This document shows, piece after piece, positions 47,427 through 56,897 of a DNA stretch of 64,000 bases. The stretch is from NCBI RefSeq assembly GCF_003323735.1, contig NZ_QOIM01000026.1, forward strand, positions 124,001 through 188,000, given 5' to 3'. Origin of the DNA: Streptomyces reniochalinae (GTDB lineage Bacteria > Actinomycetota > Actinomycetes > Streptomycetales > Streptomycetaceae). The stretch's first letter is position 1; every line of letters begins with the position of its first letter. Both the position numbers and the translations under genes were made by a program. A model generated the notes under the pieces. The model had not been told where the DNA came from and did no database searches. It worked only from the letters and a program-made list of their open reading frames with translations.

Positions 47427-49676
47427 TCACGTCCTCCTGTCGATGGCCAGGTCGAACACGGTCTCGTACCGGTCGAGGACGTCGTATCCGGTGGCGTATT
47501 CGAGGCGGACGTCGTACACGGTCCAGCCGGCGGTGCCGACCTGCCCGCCTGTGGGCATGTCCACCTCGGTGAACGGCAGTGTCCATTCGCGCCACTGCTC
47601 GCGGGCGTAGGTGACGATCCGCGGGTACTGGATCTCGCCGACGCTGACGTACACGTCGGGTTCGCCCATGCCCGGGGCGCACCGCCACAGGAGCACGTTC
47701 CCGGTGGCCAGGAGGAACCGGAGCGCCTCCCGCTGCTCGTCGCTGGTGGTCCAGCACACGAGGTCACCCTCGCGGCTCCCGCGGACGTCGCCGATGACGA
47801 CGGGTGTGGCCCTGCCGCGAATCCGGTAGGCGGTCTGTTCGATGGCTTGCTGCCACTCGGGCGCCTGCTTAACCAGGACCCGGAGGCCGATACCGGGCCG
47901 GGCCGGGTCTGTGAGCCACGCGAGATTCGGATCGCCTGGGTCGAGGGTGATCGGCGGGTCAGTGATGCGGGTGCTCTTCTCGCTGCTGCCCGGCCATACC
48001 CTCTCGATGCGGTAGTAGACCGGCACGCCGAGCGGAGCCTCGTAGTCCTCGATGATGAGGCTGTCCGAAGGGATCACGTAGGTGCCGTCGTAGAGCTGGT
48101 CGGGGCCGCGCACGAGGGTGCGGCCCCCGTCGGGGGTGATCCGCCACACGGTGAGCAGCTGTCCGACTTCGAGCTCGCGCAGGATGAGCTGCACCGAGGC
48201 GGACTTGCTGTCGGCGCTGGTCGCCGTGAGTGGGAGTGTCTGCCACAGGGCGGGCCGGTCGATCTGAAGAACGGCGCCCGCTGCTGTTGCGGTCAGCTCC
48301 ACTTCGATCTGCGCCTGGGTGGCGCCTGCCGGAGCCGGGTCGTCGGCACTGCGCCACCACCATCCGGGCGTGCCAGCAGGAAGCGACGGCACTGTGGAGG
48401 TGAAGACCAGGTTCCCCTCAGCGTCGAACCACCTCATGTACACGGACATGTCCCAGCCGCCGGAGACGACCTTCGTGTAGACCTCGGCCCGCCAGTTTTC
48501 GCCCGTTGTGTCGCCGATGGGGTAGATGCCGGAGCGGAGCACGCTGGTCGTGGCCGTGCTGCTGGTGACGGTGAGGCTGTAGAAGTCGAACGCCGCCTGC
48601 GCGCCCCACGGGCTGCTACGGGCGATCGTGGCCGCCCCCGAGGCGACCGTCCACGCGCCGACGCTCTCCTCGAAGTCCCAGTCGGCCATCGGCAGCACGC
48701 TGCCGGTGCGCAGCGACGGGTTCGGCGTGCTGTACAGGGGCGCGATCGACGAGCCCTCCGTGCGCAGTACCTGCCCCGCCGACGCCCCCGTGATCCCCAC
48801 AGCCAGAGCCGCCGACACGGCGCCTGCCGGGGCGATCCCGGAGGTGATCTGCCGGTACACGCCCGTCCCAGGGGCCGCGAGCGGCGCCCGGTGCGCCTCC
48901 AACTGGGCGTCCGCCTCGTCGTAGAACCGCAGCTCAACCCACGTCACCGACCCGGTGGTGGGCGGGCCCAGGTAGGTAAACGCCAGGTATTCGACGCCCG
49001 GCACCACTGGCGGGCGCTCTACCGTGACCGCGCTCGCGTCCCCGGCTGCTGTGGCGGTGACCGTGATTTGGTGGCCTCCCGCGTAGTAGAAGTCGGCGGC
49101 CCAGGCGGCGACCGGCGCCATCCGGCCTACGCTCGTGTTGGCCTCCGCCTCCCACGCGGTGCTGTCGATCTCCCCGCCCGACTCGGCGTTGAAGCTGAGC
49201 ACGTTGCCCGGGTAGCGGAGCGGCGGCCCCAGGTAGATGTTCTCCCAGTAGTGGAGCACCCCCGCCCCGGCGACCGTGGACGACAGCAGCACCTGCGCGT
49301 GCACCGCACCCACCGGGGCGTATCCCGCCACCGACACGCGATGCCACGACGACGACGCGGCCGCCGTCGTCAGCGACCACGTCACGCTGATCTCGGCGCC
49401 GGTCGAGTCCATCCAGCGGATACCGATCCGCTCCGGCTGGGCGCTGGCAGACGCGTCGGCGAACGTGAAATACAGATCCCCACTCGACACGGGCAGCCAC
49501 GAGAACGTTCTCGCCTGCATCTCCCCCGCCGCCACGGAGGTCAACTTCAGGCAGCCGTCACCCACCCGGCCGCCCGACGCCCGCGCGAGCGTGCAGTTCA
49601 TTCGCGACGTCCAGCCGCTGATGTTCGGCTCGATCGACGACGTCGTCACCGACAGCAGATTCCCAGGAATCGCCAC
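47427..49676 (-). CDS. Large minor tail protein with carbohydrate-binding-like modules
   Basis: 749-aa tail protein from GTG 49676 (gggagg upstream). The N-terminal two thirds has three related beta-sandwich modules (about 1-155, 155-320 and 325-480) with recurring ITVTA/VYRQITSGIAPAGAVSA/ WWWRSADDPAPAGATQAQIE-type strands, like CBM4/9 domains. The C-terminal 250 residues (YRIRGRATPVVIGDVRGSRE, WREWTLPFTEVDMP) resemble a distal-tail (Dit) domain. It follows the tape measure directly and probably forms the tail tip and binds wall polysaccharide. Confidence 0.82.
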   Translation of the reverse strand: MAIPGNLLSVTTSSIEPNISGWTSRMNCTLARASGGRVGDGCLKLTSVAAGEMQARTFSWLPVSSGDLYFTFADASASAQPERIGIRWMDSTGAEISVTWSLTTAAASSSWHRVSVAGYAPVGAVHAQVLLSSTVAGAGVLHYWENIYLGPPLRYPGNVLSFNAESGGEIDSTAWEAEANTSVGRMAPVAAWAADFYYAGGHQITVTATAAGDASAVTVERPPVVPGVEYLAFTYLGPPTTGSVTWVELRFYDEADAQLEAHRAPLAAPGTGVYRQITSGIAPAGAVSAALAVGITGASAGQVLRTEGSSIAPLYSTPNPSLRTGSVLPMADWDFEESVGAWTVASGAATIARSSPWGAQAAFDFYSLTVTSSTATTSVLRSGIYPIGDTTGENWRAEVYTKVVSGGWDMSVYMRWFDAEGNLVFTSTVPSLPAGTPGWWWRSADDPAPAGATQAQIEVELTATAAGAVLQIDRPALWQTLPLTATSADSKSASVQLILRELEVGQLLTVWRITPDGGRTLVRGPDQLYDGTYVIPSDSLIIEDYEAPLGVPVYYRIERVWPGSSEKSTRITDPPITLDPGDPNLAWLTDPARPGIGLRVLVKQAPEWQQAIEQTAYRIRGRATPVVIGDVRGSREGDLVCWTTSDEQREALRFLLATGNVLLWRCAPGMGEPDVYVSVGEIQYPRIVTYAREQWREWTLPFTEVDMPTGGQVGTAGWTVYDVRLEYATGYDVLDRYETVFDLAIDRRT

Positions 49677-49679
49677 AGG

Positions 49680-52600
49680 TCACCTCCCCGGCCGCGCGTT
49701 CAGCGACGTCACCAGACGCCCGTTCTCAGCCCGCACTTCAGCCCGAGCAATATCCGTGATCTCCCGATCGCCGACAAACACGGCCACCGACAGGTCTCCC
49801 AGCCCGGACTGATCCCGGCCCCGTACAGCAGCCCCCGTCAATGCGTTGATCTGCTGCGTTGTCATGACCGGCTCCGGTGCCCCGGTGCCGTTGTAGACCA
49901 TCGACAGGCCCTCCGGCAGGTAGCCGCCGTTGTCGTACCAGTGCGGGTTACGGGCCTGCCAGCGGCCCCACGCCCGAGACGGCGACCCGTATCGGCTGCG
50001 GATGTAGCCGAGCCCCCATTTGATCTGGGTGGCCGGGTTCGTCCGCCAGTCCGCGCCCGCCGAGCGCATCTTCCGGCCGGGGAGGGCCTGGGGGATTCCG
50101 TAGGCGTCCGAGGTGGGGTTGTCGGCGTTCCAGCGCCAGCCGGACTCGCGCTGCCACAGCTTCTCCAGCGCCGGGAACTGCTTCTGGCTGAAGTGGAACT
50201 CGCCCATCATCTGCCGGGCGGTGGCCTTCGCCGCGGCGACGGACTTGCCGCCGCCCCCGCCGATGGCGGGTTTGAAGCCGTACCAGTTGTTGCCGAACAG
50301 AGACGACTTGTAGCCGCGGGCGCGGGACCCGACGACGACACCGTCACCGCCCCGCGACTCCACGTTCGTGCCTGCCAGGGTGCCCGCGGTGTGGCCCTTG
50401 CCGTTGTTCGTGATGCCGATCTGGAACGGGCTCTTCTTGTGATACTCCCAGCCGGACGGGGCCCGCTTCCCGGAGAACGAGAACGTCGACCACAGGCGGC
50501 CCTTGGGGTTCTTGCCTTGGATGACCTTCTGAATGCCGCTCATGAACCCCGAGCAGTCCCACGACGGATTACCCGCGCCGCCCCACTGGTAGGGCTTCCC
50601 CGCCTGGCTCTTCGCCCACTTCAGAGCCCGTGCGACGCCCTGCCCGCCCAGCTCGGAGGTCTCCGAGCCCTTGATGGAGGACAGCACCTCGTCGAGGATC
50701 CCCGTCGGCACGGCCTTCGCCAGAGATCCCCAGCCCTTGGTGCCGCCCGGAATCGTGTTGATCAGCGAGCGGATCGGCTTCGATGCGGCGCTCGCGGCCT
50801 TGTACACGCCGCCGAGGGCCGCGTCTTTGACCTTCGACAGGCCCTTGGACACCGAGCCGGCAACGGCCTTGGCCCCGCCGACGAGCTTGTCGCCCGCCCC
50901 CTTGAACCAATCGACCGCGCCACCCAGCGCGTACCCGGGCACGCCACCAGCCGCCGGGGCCGGGCCACCCTGACCCGCTCCCCCACGCGCTGCGGCCCGC
51001 AGCCCCTCGACGGCGCGATGCCCGCCAGCGCCCTGCACCTCACGCGCGGTCCACACGTGCTCACCACGGGACAGCCGCGCCGGGATGGAGTCCGATGTGG
51101 CCGTGCCGGGCCCGTGCACGGCGCCACCGGTGGCGAACTTGAACACCGGCAGCTTCTTGATCGGCAACACCTTGGCGGCTGTGTTCCACAGGCCGCGGAC
51201 GCCCTTGTTGTAGACGATGTCGATGACCCACTGGATCGGCTTCCGCGTCAGGCTCTTGATCTTCGCCCACGCCTTGCCGATGCCGTCCTTCGCCTTACTG
51301 AAGGCGTCCGCCACCTTGTGCACTGCGGTCTTCAGCGCGTTGAACGCAGGCTTGATGCCCTTGTTCCACACCGTAGAGATCACGGACTTGATGCCGTTCC
51401 AAACGGGCTTGATGATGTTGTTGTACAGCCAGCGGAAAACGGACCCAAGCGTGCGGATCGCCGCCTTGACCAGGTTGAAGTACCTGACGACGACGTTCCG
51501 CCACCACCACAGGATGACACTCTTGATGCCGTTGAAGACGGGCCGGACGATGCTGCGGTACAGCCAGGTGAAGACGCTGCCGAGGAGGCGAATCGCGCCC
51601 CTCACCAGTGCGAAGTACCGCTTCACGATGTTGTTCCACCACCACGTGACGACGGTGGCGGCCCCGCGTAGGGCGGGTCCGATCGCATTGGTCCACAGCC
51701 AGGTGAAGAAGCTGCCCACGGCGCGAACCCCGACCATGATCGCGTCGAAAGTGGGCTTCAGCACGACGTTCCACGCCCACAGGGCGGCGGCCTGGATGCC
51801 GCGCCAGGCGGCCTGAACGGCGGTCCGGAACCAGCCCCATCGCTTGTACGCGTAGATCACGGCGGCGACGAGCGCGATGATCCCGATGACGATCAGCGTG
51901 ATCGGGTTCGCGTTCATGACCGCGTTGAAGATCGCCAGGCCGATGGTCCACAGGCGTGTGACGATCAACGCCCCGTACATGAGCTGGATCAGCCACGGCA
52001 GCGTGCTCGCGATCGACGCGATCCCGCGCGCCAGGACACTGAGCACGTCAAGTACAGGCCCCGACAAGGGCGACAGGGCACGTGCGACCTCGAAGAATGC
52101 GCTGGCGATGTCCCCGATGGTGGATGCCAGCTTCGGCCCCATCCGCGCCGCGTAGTCCAAGAACCGCTCGAACTCGGGGCTGCCCTTCAGTCCGGTGCCC
52201 CAGTTGGCGAACCGGCCGGTGATCGCCTGCATCCTCGCCGAGATCGAATCCATGTGCGGCAGGAAGGCCTGGATCACACCCGCCATGCCCTTGAAGACCC
52301 GGCCGAACGACACGCCCAAGCCGACGATCGCAGGCTCGACCGACCCGGACAAGTCCTTCTTGAACGTCTTCCACCACGGCGACTTGAAGCCAGCCGAGAC
52401 TCGGTCCTGCAGCGTCGTGATGCCGCGGGCCGCCGCCAGGACCAGCGGTGTCAGCCCAGGTAGGGCGGTCTTCATGCCGTTCAGCGCCCGCGTGAAGATG
52501 GGCATCACCGCGGGCTGCAAGCTGCGCGACCAGCCGGTGAACGCCTTCCGCAGCGACAGAAACGCGTTGAACGTGCCGCGCGCGGCCGGGGTCATGTCGG

Positions 52601-54242
52601 CCAGGGCCTGCCGGTACTTGGCCTGCGCGGTCGCCGCCTGGTTCGCCCCGCCGGCTGCGCTCAGCTCGGCCGACTGGATCTGCCTCTGCGCCGAGGCGAC
52701 CGCGTCCGCCGCGGACTGCTGGGCAGTCGCGACGTTCCGGGTGGCCTCCCCGACCCGCTGCTGGGCGGCGGCGATCTCGCGGGCCGTCTGCGTCTGTACT
52801 CGGGCGGCCTCGGCCTGCGCGTCCCGCACCCCGCGGGCACGGTCCGCGACTTGCTGCTGCGCCTGCGCGAGCCGCTGCTGCGCCGAGCGCACCGTGTCCG
52901 AGCCGGACACCCCGGCCTTGTTCGCCGCGGCGGTCTCCGTCTTGAGCCGCTTCGTCTCCGTAGTCTGGTCTTTGAGGCGCTGCACCGCCTGGTCGTAGGC
53001 CAGTTGCGCCCGCGCCCGGTCGATTTCGCTGGAACCCGCGTCCTTCATGGTGCGGGTCAGCTCGGCCTGAGCCTCCCGCACCGACAGGGCGGCGTCCCGC
53101 TGCGACAGCTGTGCCCCAGCCAGCCGGGCGTTCAAATCCTCCAGCTCGCGGGCCGCCTCGCGGCGCGCTTCGGTCAGATCCTGCTGGGCCTGCCGGGCAT
53201 CCCGCTGAGCGCTGGCCAGCCCCCGCTCGGCGTCCTGCACCGCACGGGTGGCGGCCTGCTGCCGCTGCGCCGCCTGCGCAGCCACATCCGCGGCGGCCTG
53301 CTTCGCCTGCCGAACCTGCTGCTGGGCCTGCGCAATCTGACGGGCACCGTTCCGCTCCGCCGCCACGAGGGCCTGCTGCGCGTTGGCCTGAGTGAGGGCC
53401 TGCCTGGCGGCCTGCGCCGCCACCTGACCACCGCGAGCCGTGGACGTCGTCGCGGCGTCCTGGGCGGCCTTCTGCGCCTGTAGCGCCTCCCCGATGCCCT
53501 TGATAGCCGGCGCGGCAACGAGGGCGAGAGCGCCCACACCAGCCCCGGCAGCAGTAGCCGCGGCGGCGAGCGAGCCGAGACCCGCAGCGGCCACCGGCAC
53601 GACCGGGATAGCGGCGACACCGGCGATGGCCACGCCGAGCTGAAGCAGCGCCGCAGTGGCCTGGCCCGTCTCGACACGCGTGTCGATGTGGATGCGGCGC
53701 CGGTCCGTGGCGTCGATCTGCTGCCGCAGCGCAGCCAGCTCCGCCCTGGCCGTCCCCGTGTCGACGCGGACCTGCGGGTTGGGATGCCGGGCCCCCAGCT
53801 CCCGCAGCTGCCGCTCGATGTTTTCGATCTCGGCGCGGGCGGTGGCCACGTCGACATCGATGCCGATGCGCTGCCGTGACAGGGTCTCCAGGCGCACCCG
53901 CAGTGCCTGAATGTCGGAGTCCGCCTCCGACGTGTCCGCCCCGATCCGCACCTCCGGAATAGCCCGAAACGCTGCCTCGATGCGGGCCCGTGCTGCCCGG
54001 CCGAACGCCCCGCCCGCGCTTGATCCCTGTCGGGTCGCAGCAGGTGTGGCGGTGCGTCCGCCCTGGGTGACGCCGTCCCGCACCGCGTCCCGAATGCCAG
54101 CAGCGATCTGCCGGCCGAGGATCGCGCCGATGTCCCGCCCGGCTCGGTCCGCCGACGGCCCCAGGCCCTGCTGGAGCTGCCGGTAGATGCCGCGCGTGTT
54201 GGGTACGACATCGACCTCGACGGAGCCGACACTGATCGCCAC
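49680..54242 (-). CDS. Tape measure protein with two cell-wall hydrolase domains
   Basis: 1520-aa tape measure. Residues about 240-580 are a long Ala/Gln-rich coiled coil. A hydrophobic segment (NPITLIVIGIIALVAAVIYA) lies near 790-820. Trp-rich repeats of about 45 residues follow (about 850-1010). The C-terminal third has an NlpC/P60-like domain with Cys1230 (GKPYQWGGAGNPSWDCSGF) and a soluble lytic transglycosylase-like domain with Glu1366 (LWQRESGWRWNADNPTSDAY). Its length predicts a tail of roughly 230 nm if the usual ~1.5 angstrom per residue holds. GTG 54242 is the start. Confidence 0.94.
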   Translation of the reverse strand: MAISVGSVEVDVVPNTRGIYRQLQQGLGPSADRAGRDIGAILGRQIAAGIRDAVRDGVTQGGRTATPAATRQGSSAGGAFGRAARARIEAAFRAIPEVRIGADTSEADSDIQALRVRLETLSRQRIGIDVDVATARAEIENIERQLRELGARHPNPQVRVDTGTARAELAALRQQIDATDRRRIHIDTRVETGQATAALLQLGVAIAGVAAIPVVPVAAAGLGSLAAAATAAGAGVGALALVAAPAIKGIGEALQAQKAAQDAATTSTARGGQVAAQAARQALTQANAQQALVAAERNGARQIAQAQQQVRQAKQAAADVAAQAAQRQQAATRAVQDAERGLASAQRDARQAQQDLTEARREAARELEDLNARLAGAQLSQRDAALSVREAQAELTRTMKDAGSSEIDRARAQLAYDQAVQRLKDQTTETKRLKTETAAANKAGVSGSDTVRSAQQRLAQAQQQVADRARGVRDAQAEAARVQTQTAREIAAAQQRVGEATRNVATAQQSAADAVASAQRQIQSAELSAAGGANQAATAQAKYRQALADMTPAARGTFNAFLSLRKAFTGWSRSLQPAVMPIFTRALNGMKTALPGLTPLVLAAARGITTLQDRVSAGFKSPWWKTFKKDLSGSVEPAIVGLGVSFGRVFKGMAGVIQAFLPHMDSISARMQAITGRFANWGTGLKGSPEFERFLDYAARMGPKLASTIGDIASAFFEVARALSPLSGPVLDVLSVLARGIASIASTLPWLIQLMYGALIVTRLWTIGLAIFNAVMNANPITLIVIGIIALVAAVIYAYKRWGWFRTAVQAAWRGIQAAALWAWNVVLKPTFDAIMVGVRAVGSFFTWLWTNAIGPALRGAATVVTWWWNNIVKRYFALVRGAIRLLGSVFTWLYRSIVRPVFNGIKSVILWWWRNVVVRYFNLVKAAIRTLGSVFRWLYNNIIKPVWNGIKSVISTVWNKGIKPAFNALKTAVHKVADAFSKAKDGIGKAWAKIKSLTRKPIQWVIDIVYNKGVRGLWNTAAKVLPIKKLPVFKFATGGAVHGPGTATSDSIPARLSRGEHVWTAREVQGAGGHRAVEGLRAAARGGAGQGGPAPAAGGVPGYALGGAVDWFKGAGDKLVGGAKAVAGSVSKGLSKVKDAALGGVYKAASAASKPIRSLINTIPGGTKGWGSLAKAVPTGILDEVLSSIKGSETSELGGQGVARALKWAKSQAGKPYQWGGAGNPSWDCSGFMSGIQKVIQGKNPKGRLWSTFSFSGKRAPSGWEYHKKSPFQIGITNNGKGHTAGTLAGTNVESRGGDGVVVGSRARGYKSSLFGNNWYGFKPAIGGGGGKSVAAAKATARQMMGEFHFSQKQFPALEKLWQRESGWRWNADNPTSDAYGIPQALPGRKMRSAGADWRTNPATQIKWGLGYIRSRYGSPSRAWGRWQARNPHWYDNGGYLPEGLSMVYNGTGAPEPVMTTQQINALTGAAVRGRDQSGLGDLSVAVFVGDREITDIARAEVRAENGRLVTSLNARPGR

Positions 54243-54261
54243 AGGAGGTCTCCCTCCTGCG

Positions 54262-55022
54262 CTATACGGCGCCTCCGTTGATGAGCTGGAACAGCCGCTC
54301 GGCGGCGGCGTCCGACATGGGCGCCGTCTTTTTCTTGCGGGGCTGAGAGCCAGGCCGACGGATAGGTTCCGGCACGTCCGGCCGCTGGGACTTCTTCTCG
54401 GTGTTGACGCAGATCAGCGTGTACTGGAGCTGCGCCACGCGGTCTGCCAGGAGTGCCAGGAGCTGCTCGGTCTGCGACCAGCGGCCCTTCTCCGGCTCCC
54501 CGCGGTCCGCCTGCGCGTCCAGCTCAGCGTCGGACATGTTGTTGCGGATCGCGGTCATCGTGTGCGACTCGGGCGGCAGGTGATGGAGCAGCACGCCCAG
54601 GCGGCGGGGGGTCATCTCGTCACGCCAGTAGGCGCCGATCTGGTCGGCGTCCCGCGGATAGTAGTGCGCGAGGTCGGCTTCTATCGCCTCCGCGTGTTCC
54701 GCGACGACGGACGCCGCCCACTGGACTTTCCCAGGGTCTCCCCTGACCGGTCGCCGATCATCTCCATGAAGTCGTTGATCTCGTCGTTGGTCGGGTCGAG
54801 ATCCAGGTACAGCTCGTAGGAGTCGGGGCTCATCACGGCCCCGAAGAAGGCGTCGAAGTCGCCCTCGCGGAGCATGCGCATGGCGGACTGGCGCCATGCG
54901 CCCGCAGGCACCACCTCGACCTCCTTGCCGCAGAGCTCGGCGGTGACGTAGTGCCCAGTGGCTTCGGCTTCCTGCGCCTCGGCGTTAGCGGAGGCGTCGA
55001 GTTCCTTCTTGGTGGTGGGCAT
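54262..55022 (-). CDS. Tail assembly chaperone, -1 frameshift fusion (gpGT-like)
   Basis: The upstream chaperone frame (from ATG 55022) and a second frame ending at 54262 overlap. At 54732-54726 the minus strand reads GGGAAAG, phased G-GGA-AAG in the first frame. A -1 slip gives GGG-AAA and continues as VQWAASVVAEHAEAIEADLA to 54262. The fused product is about 253 aa. The second part has no good start of its own. Same slippery heptamer and arrangement as lambda G/GT. The product helps assemble tail tube around the tape measure encoded next. Confidence 0.88.
54681..55022 (-). CDS. Tail assembly chaperone, unshifted product (gpG-like)
   Basis: 113-aa product from ATG 55022 (gaaagg upstream): MPTTKKELDASANAEAQEAE, then ELCGKEVEVVPAGAWRQSAM and DPTNDEINDFMEMIGDRSGE. 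It ends a few residues after the slip site in a basic tail (SSGRRPSSRNTRRR) that is just the out-of-frame remainder. It lies between the major tail protein and tape measure genes, the fixed position of tail chaperones. Confidence 0.85.
   Translation of the reverse strand: MPTTKKELDASANAEAQEAEATGHYVTAELCGKEVEVVPAGAWRQSAMRMLREGDFDAFFGAVMSPDSYELYLDLDPTNDEINDFMEMIGDRSGETLGKSSGRRPSSRNTRRR
54726..54732 (-). promoter_or_regulatory. Programmed -1 ribosomal frameshift site GGGAAAG
   Basis: Perfect X-XXY-YYZ slippery heptamer in the correct phase (G-GGA-AAG) within the tail chaperone overlap. Confidence 0.88.
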
Positions 55023-55115
55023 GCGCGGGCCTTTCCGTTCGGGGCGCGGGCGGGTGGGTAGGTGGTGGGCCGGGCCCGCGCCAGAGATCGGCCCACCACC
55101 AGCTCAGGGGCTCCC

Positions 55116-55703
55116 TCAGGAGCCGGGGGTCGCAGGCGTCGCCGGGACCGAGTCGAGGTGGTAGACGGTGTTGCCGGCGTCGTCCGGGTAGGCGGTCACC
55201 GTGATCTCGTAGCCGCTCATTTCGTCCTGCTTGAACGTCACGTCGCTGCGGTCGCTGACCTCGCCCTGGGGGACGTAGAAGCCCTTCGCGGTGCTGCCGT
55301 CCATGACGAGGAACCACCAGGCGCGGCGGTCCGGGGCCGGGGACGCGGTCTCCGCGTAGCTGGTGATGCCCTCCCCGTCCGGCTCCAACTCGGACGGGTC
55401 CAGCCGGAACATCACCGACTGCACCGCGATCCTGCTCGTCTCCCACAGCGTCACGCCGAACGTGCGGACCGACGAGGTGACGACAGTGCGCCACGGCGAC
55501 GTCTGCCCCCACGGGGTGAACGCCTCGTTGTCCTCGTCGAACCCGTAGACGAGGCCGTCGTCGCTGATTCCGCCCAGCGCCTCCCACGGGGAGGCGGGCT
55601 GCTCCAGCGGCGACGTGGGCGCGGCAGTGCCGGTCGGCGCGACCCAGCCGCCACCGTTTGCGCCGACGACCGCAAGGTCCGCGGCACGCTCGATCTGAAC
55701 CAT
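55116..55703 (-). CDS. Major tail protein
   Basis: 195-aa tail tube protein. Its position just before the tail chaperones and its beta-rich sequence (WEALGGISDDGLVYGFDEDN, WRTVVTSSVRTFGVTLWETS, VTFKQDEMSGYEITVTAYPD) identify it as tube subunit. The length is usual for siphophages. ATG 55703. It is preceded by a minus-strand intrinsic terminator, so it may have its own promoter or rely on readthrough. Confidence 0.85.
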   Translation of the reverse strand: MVQIERAADLAVVGANGGGWVAPTGTAAPTSPLEQPASPWEALGGISDDGLVYGFDEDNEAFTPWGQTSPWRTVVTSSVRTFGVTLWETSRIAVQSVMFRLDPSELEPDGEGITSYAETASPAPDRRAWWFLVMDGSTAKGFYVPQGEVSDRSDVTFKQDEMSGYEITVTAYPDDAGNTVYHLDSVPATPATPGS

Positions 55704-55723
55704 CAGGGGTCTCCCAACATGCG

Positions 55724-55747
55724 AAAACCCCAGCTCGGGCTGGGGTT
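55724..55747 (-). terminator. Intrinsic terminator within late operon
   Basis: On the minus strand aaccccagc-ccga-gctggggtt is followed by a short T run (ttttcgc), between the tail terminator gene and the major tail gene. It is a typical Rho-independent hairpin, and probably tunes head versus tail expression. Confidence 0.7.
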
Positions 55748-55776
55748 AGTGACAGGTCCGGCGCGGGCCTGGCCGG

Positions 55777-56178
55777 TCAGGAGACCGGGTGAACGAACAT
55801 CTGGTAGGTGGCCCCGCAACGACGCAGAGCCGTGTTTTCGTAGGGGCGGATCGCGGGCGGCGGATTCGAGGAAATCCGGCCCCACACGGCGCCCGCGGTG
55901 CGGCTGCCGCGAAGCTCGGCGAGCAGCAGCCCGCGGATCGCAGCAGCCAGGGCGATGGCGTCCCCGCGGGTGGCGGCGTATACGTCGACGTCGACCAGGG
56001 CGCGGTCGAGGCGTAGCCCGTCATCGGAGCCGGCGGGCACACGCTGCACCTGCACTGTGGGTAGTTGCTTGGCCAGCTCGTTGTCGAGTTCGTCGCGCAC
56101 CACGACCTGGTCTCCGAGGCGCTGCTGGAGCCAGCCGATCAGCTCCAGCTCCACGTCGACGCTGCCGACGGCGGCCAT
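55777..56178 (-). CDS. Tail terminator / tail completion protein
   Basis: 133-aa protein from ATG 56178: VDVELELIGWLQQRLGDQVV, LPTVQVQRVPAGSDDGLRLD and RALVDVDVYAATRGDAIALA. This is the pattern of phage tail-terminator/DUF3168-like proteins, which cap the tail tube. The position between the gp10-like gene and the major tail gene is right for it. The start overlaps the upstream stop. Confidence 0.75.
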   Translation of the reverse strand: MAAVGSVDVELELIGWLQQRLGDQVVVRDELDNELAKQLPTVQVQRVPAGSDDGLRLDRALVDVDVYAATRGDAIALAAAIRGLLLAELRGSRTAGAVWGRISSNPPPAIRPYENTALRRCGATYQMFVHPVS

Positions 56179-56510
56179 CAGCCGCCCCCGGCCTGCGCTG
56201 CACGGAGCAGCACGTGGTGGGCATGGACGCGTTCGGTGCCGTACTCGACGAACCGGGCGTGCGGGGCCGTGTTGTAGACCGTGGCCGTGGCACGGTCCCG
56301 TCGGCGCCCACCGCGGCGGGTGCTGCTGGTGTGCCACGACGCCTTGTACTGGCCCGGGTGCGGGTCCCGTGCCGCCTCCCCCACCGGCGACATACCGACC
56401 GCGGTCGCCTTGATGGCGTTGGCGCGGCGCAGCATGTCCGCCTCCACCTGCGGAGACCGCAGCAGCTCACCCACGCCACGACGGTTCAACCTGACGCGTG
56501 CACGTGCCAT
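56178..56510 (-). CDS. HK97 gp10-like head-tail protein
   Basis: 110-aa basic protein. It has VRLNRRGVGELLRSPQVEAD, then SPVGEAARDPHPGQYKASWH and a C-terminal NTAPHARFVEYGTERVHAHH. The last motif (ahyvEyGT...ahp) is diagnostic of the HK97 gp10 family. It joins head and tail. ATG 56510. Confidence 0.85.
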   Translation of the reverse strand: MARARVRLNRRGVGELLRSPQVEADMLRRANAIKATAVGMSPVGEAARDPHPGQYKASWHTSSTRRGGRRRDRATATVYNTAPHARFVEYGTERVHAHHVLLRAAQAGGG

Positions 56511-56519
56511 AGCCGCCTC

Positions 56520-56897
56520 CTATCCGGTGACCCTGTCCGCGGCGAACTGCACCGGGCCGCGGGTGCCGGTGAACGGGCTGTGTCCCCAGTCGCCGGGCTC
56601 GCCCGTCACCTCGAACAGCACGTCCTCGTAGCGCTCGCCGTCGACCTGGATGCGGTCGGTGGTACGGACGTCGGTGCCCGGCGGGGCGTACACGGTGATC
56701 CCCACGATGACCGTGTCCCGCCCCGTCTGCTCCGGCCCGCCCACCGGGGGCGTCTCCGCCCGCGGCGCCACCACACAGCCCGGCACGTCGAACGACTCGT
56801 CCGGCCCCGGGAGCGGCTGGCCACGCGGGTCCCTGCCCGGCGACTCCCCGGTGCGCACAACCCGTACCGTCACACCGAACGGATACGGCGCTGGCAT
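56520..56897 (-). CDS. Head-tail stopper/connector protein
   Basis: 125-aa beta-rich protein from ATG 56897, overlapping the upstream stop as TGATG. GVTVRVVRTGESPGRDPRGQ, VPGCVVAPRAET and VIVGITVYAPPGTDVRTTDR followed by YEDVLFEVTGEPGDW fit SPP1 gp16/HK97 gp9-like stopper proteins that close the portal after packaging. Confidence 0.7.
   Translation of the reverse strand: MPAPYPFGVTVRVVRTGESPGRDPRGQPLPGPDESFDVPGCVVAPRAETPPVGGPEQTGRDTVIVGITVYAPPGTDVRTTDRIQVDGERYEDVLFEVTGEPGDWGHSPFTGTRGPVQFAADRVTG

Noticed and set aside
49680..50700. Separate endolysin gene at the end of the tape measure
   Set aside because: The P60-like and transglycosylase-like motifs are in the same uninterrupted frame as the tape measure, and there is no internal ribosome site that would argue for a separate gene.
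47220..51671. Plus-strand open frame of about 1480 codons opposite the tail genes
   Set aside because: It is antisense to DUF5047, minor tail and tape measure genes, has low-complexity Arg/His/Asp composition and no domains.
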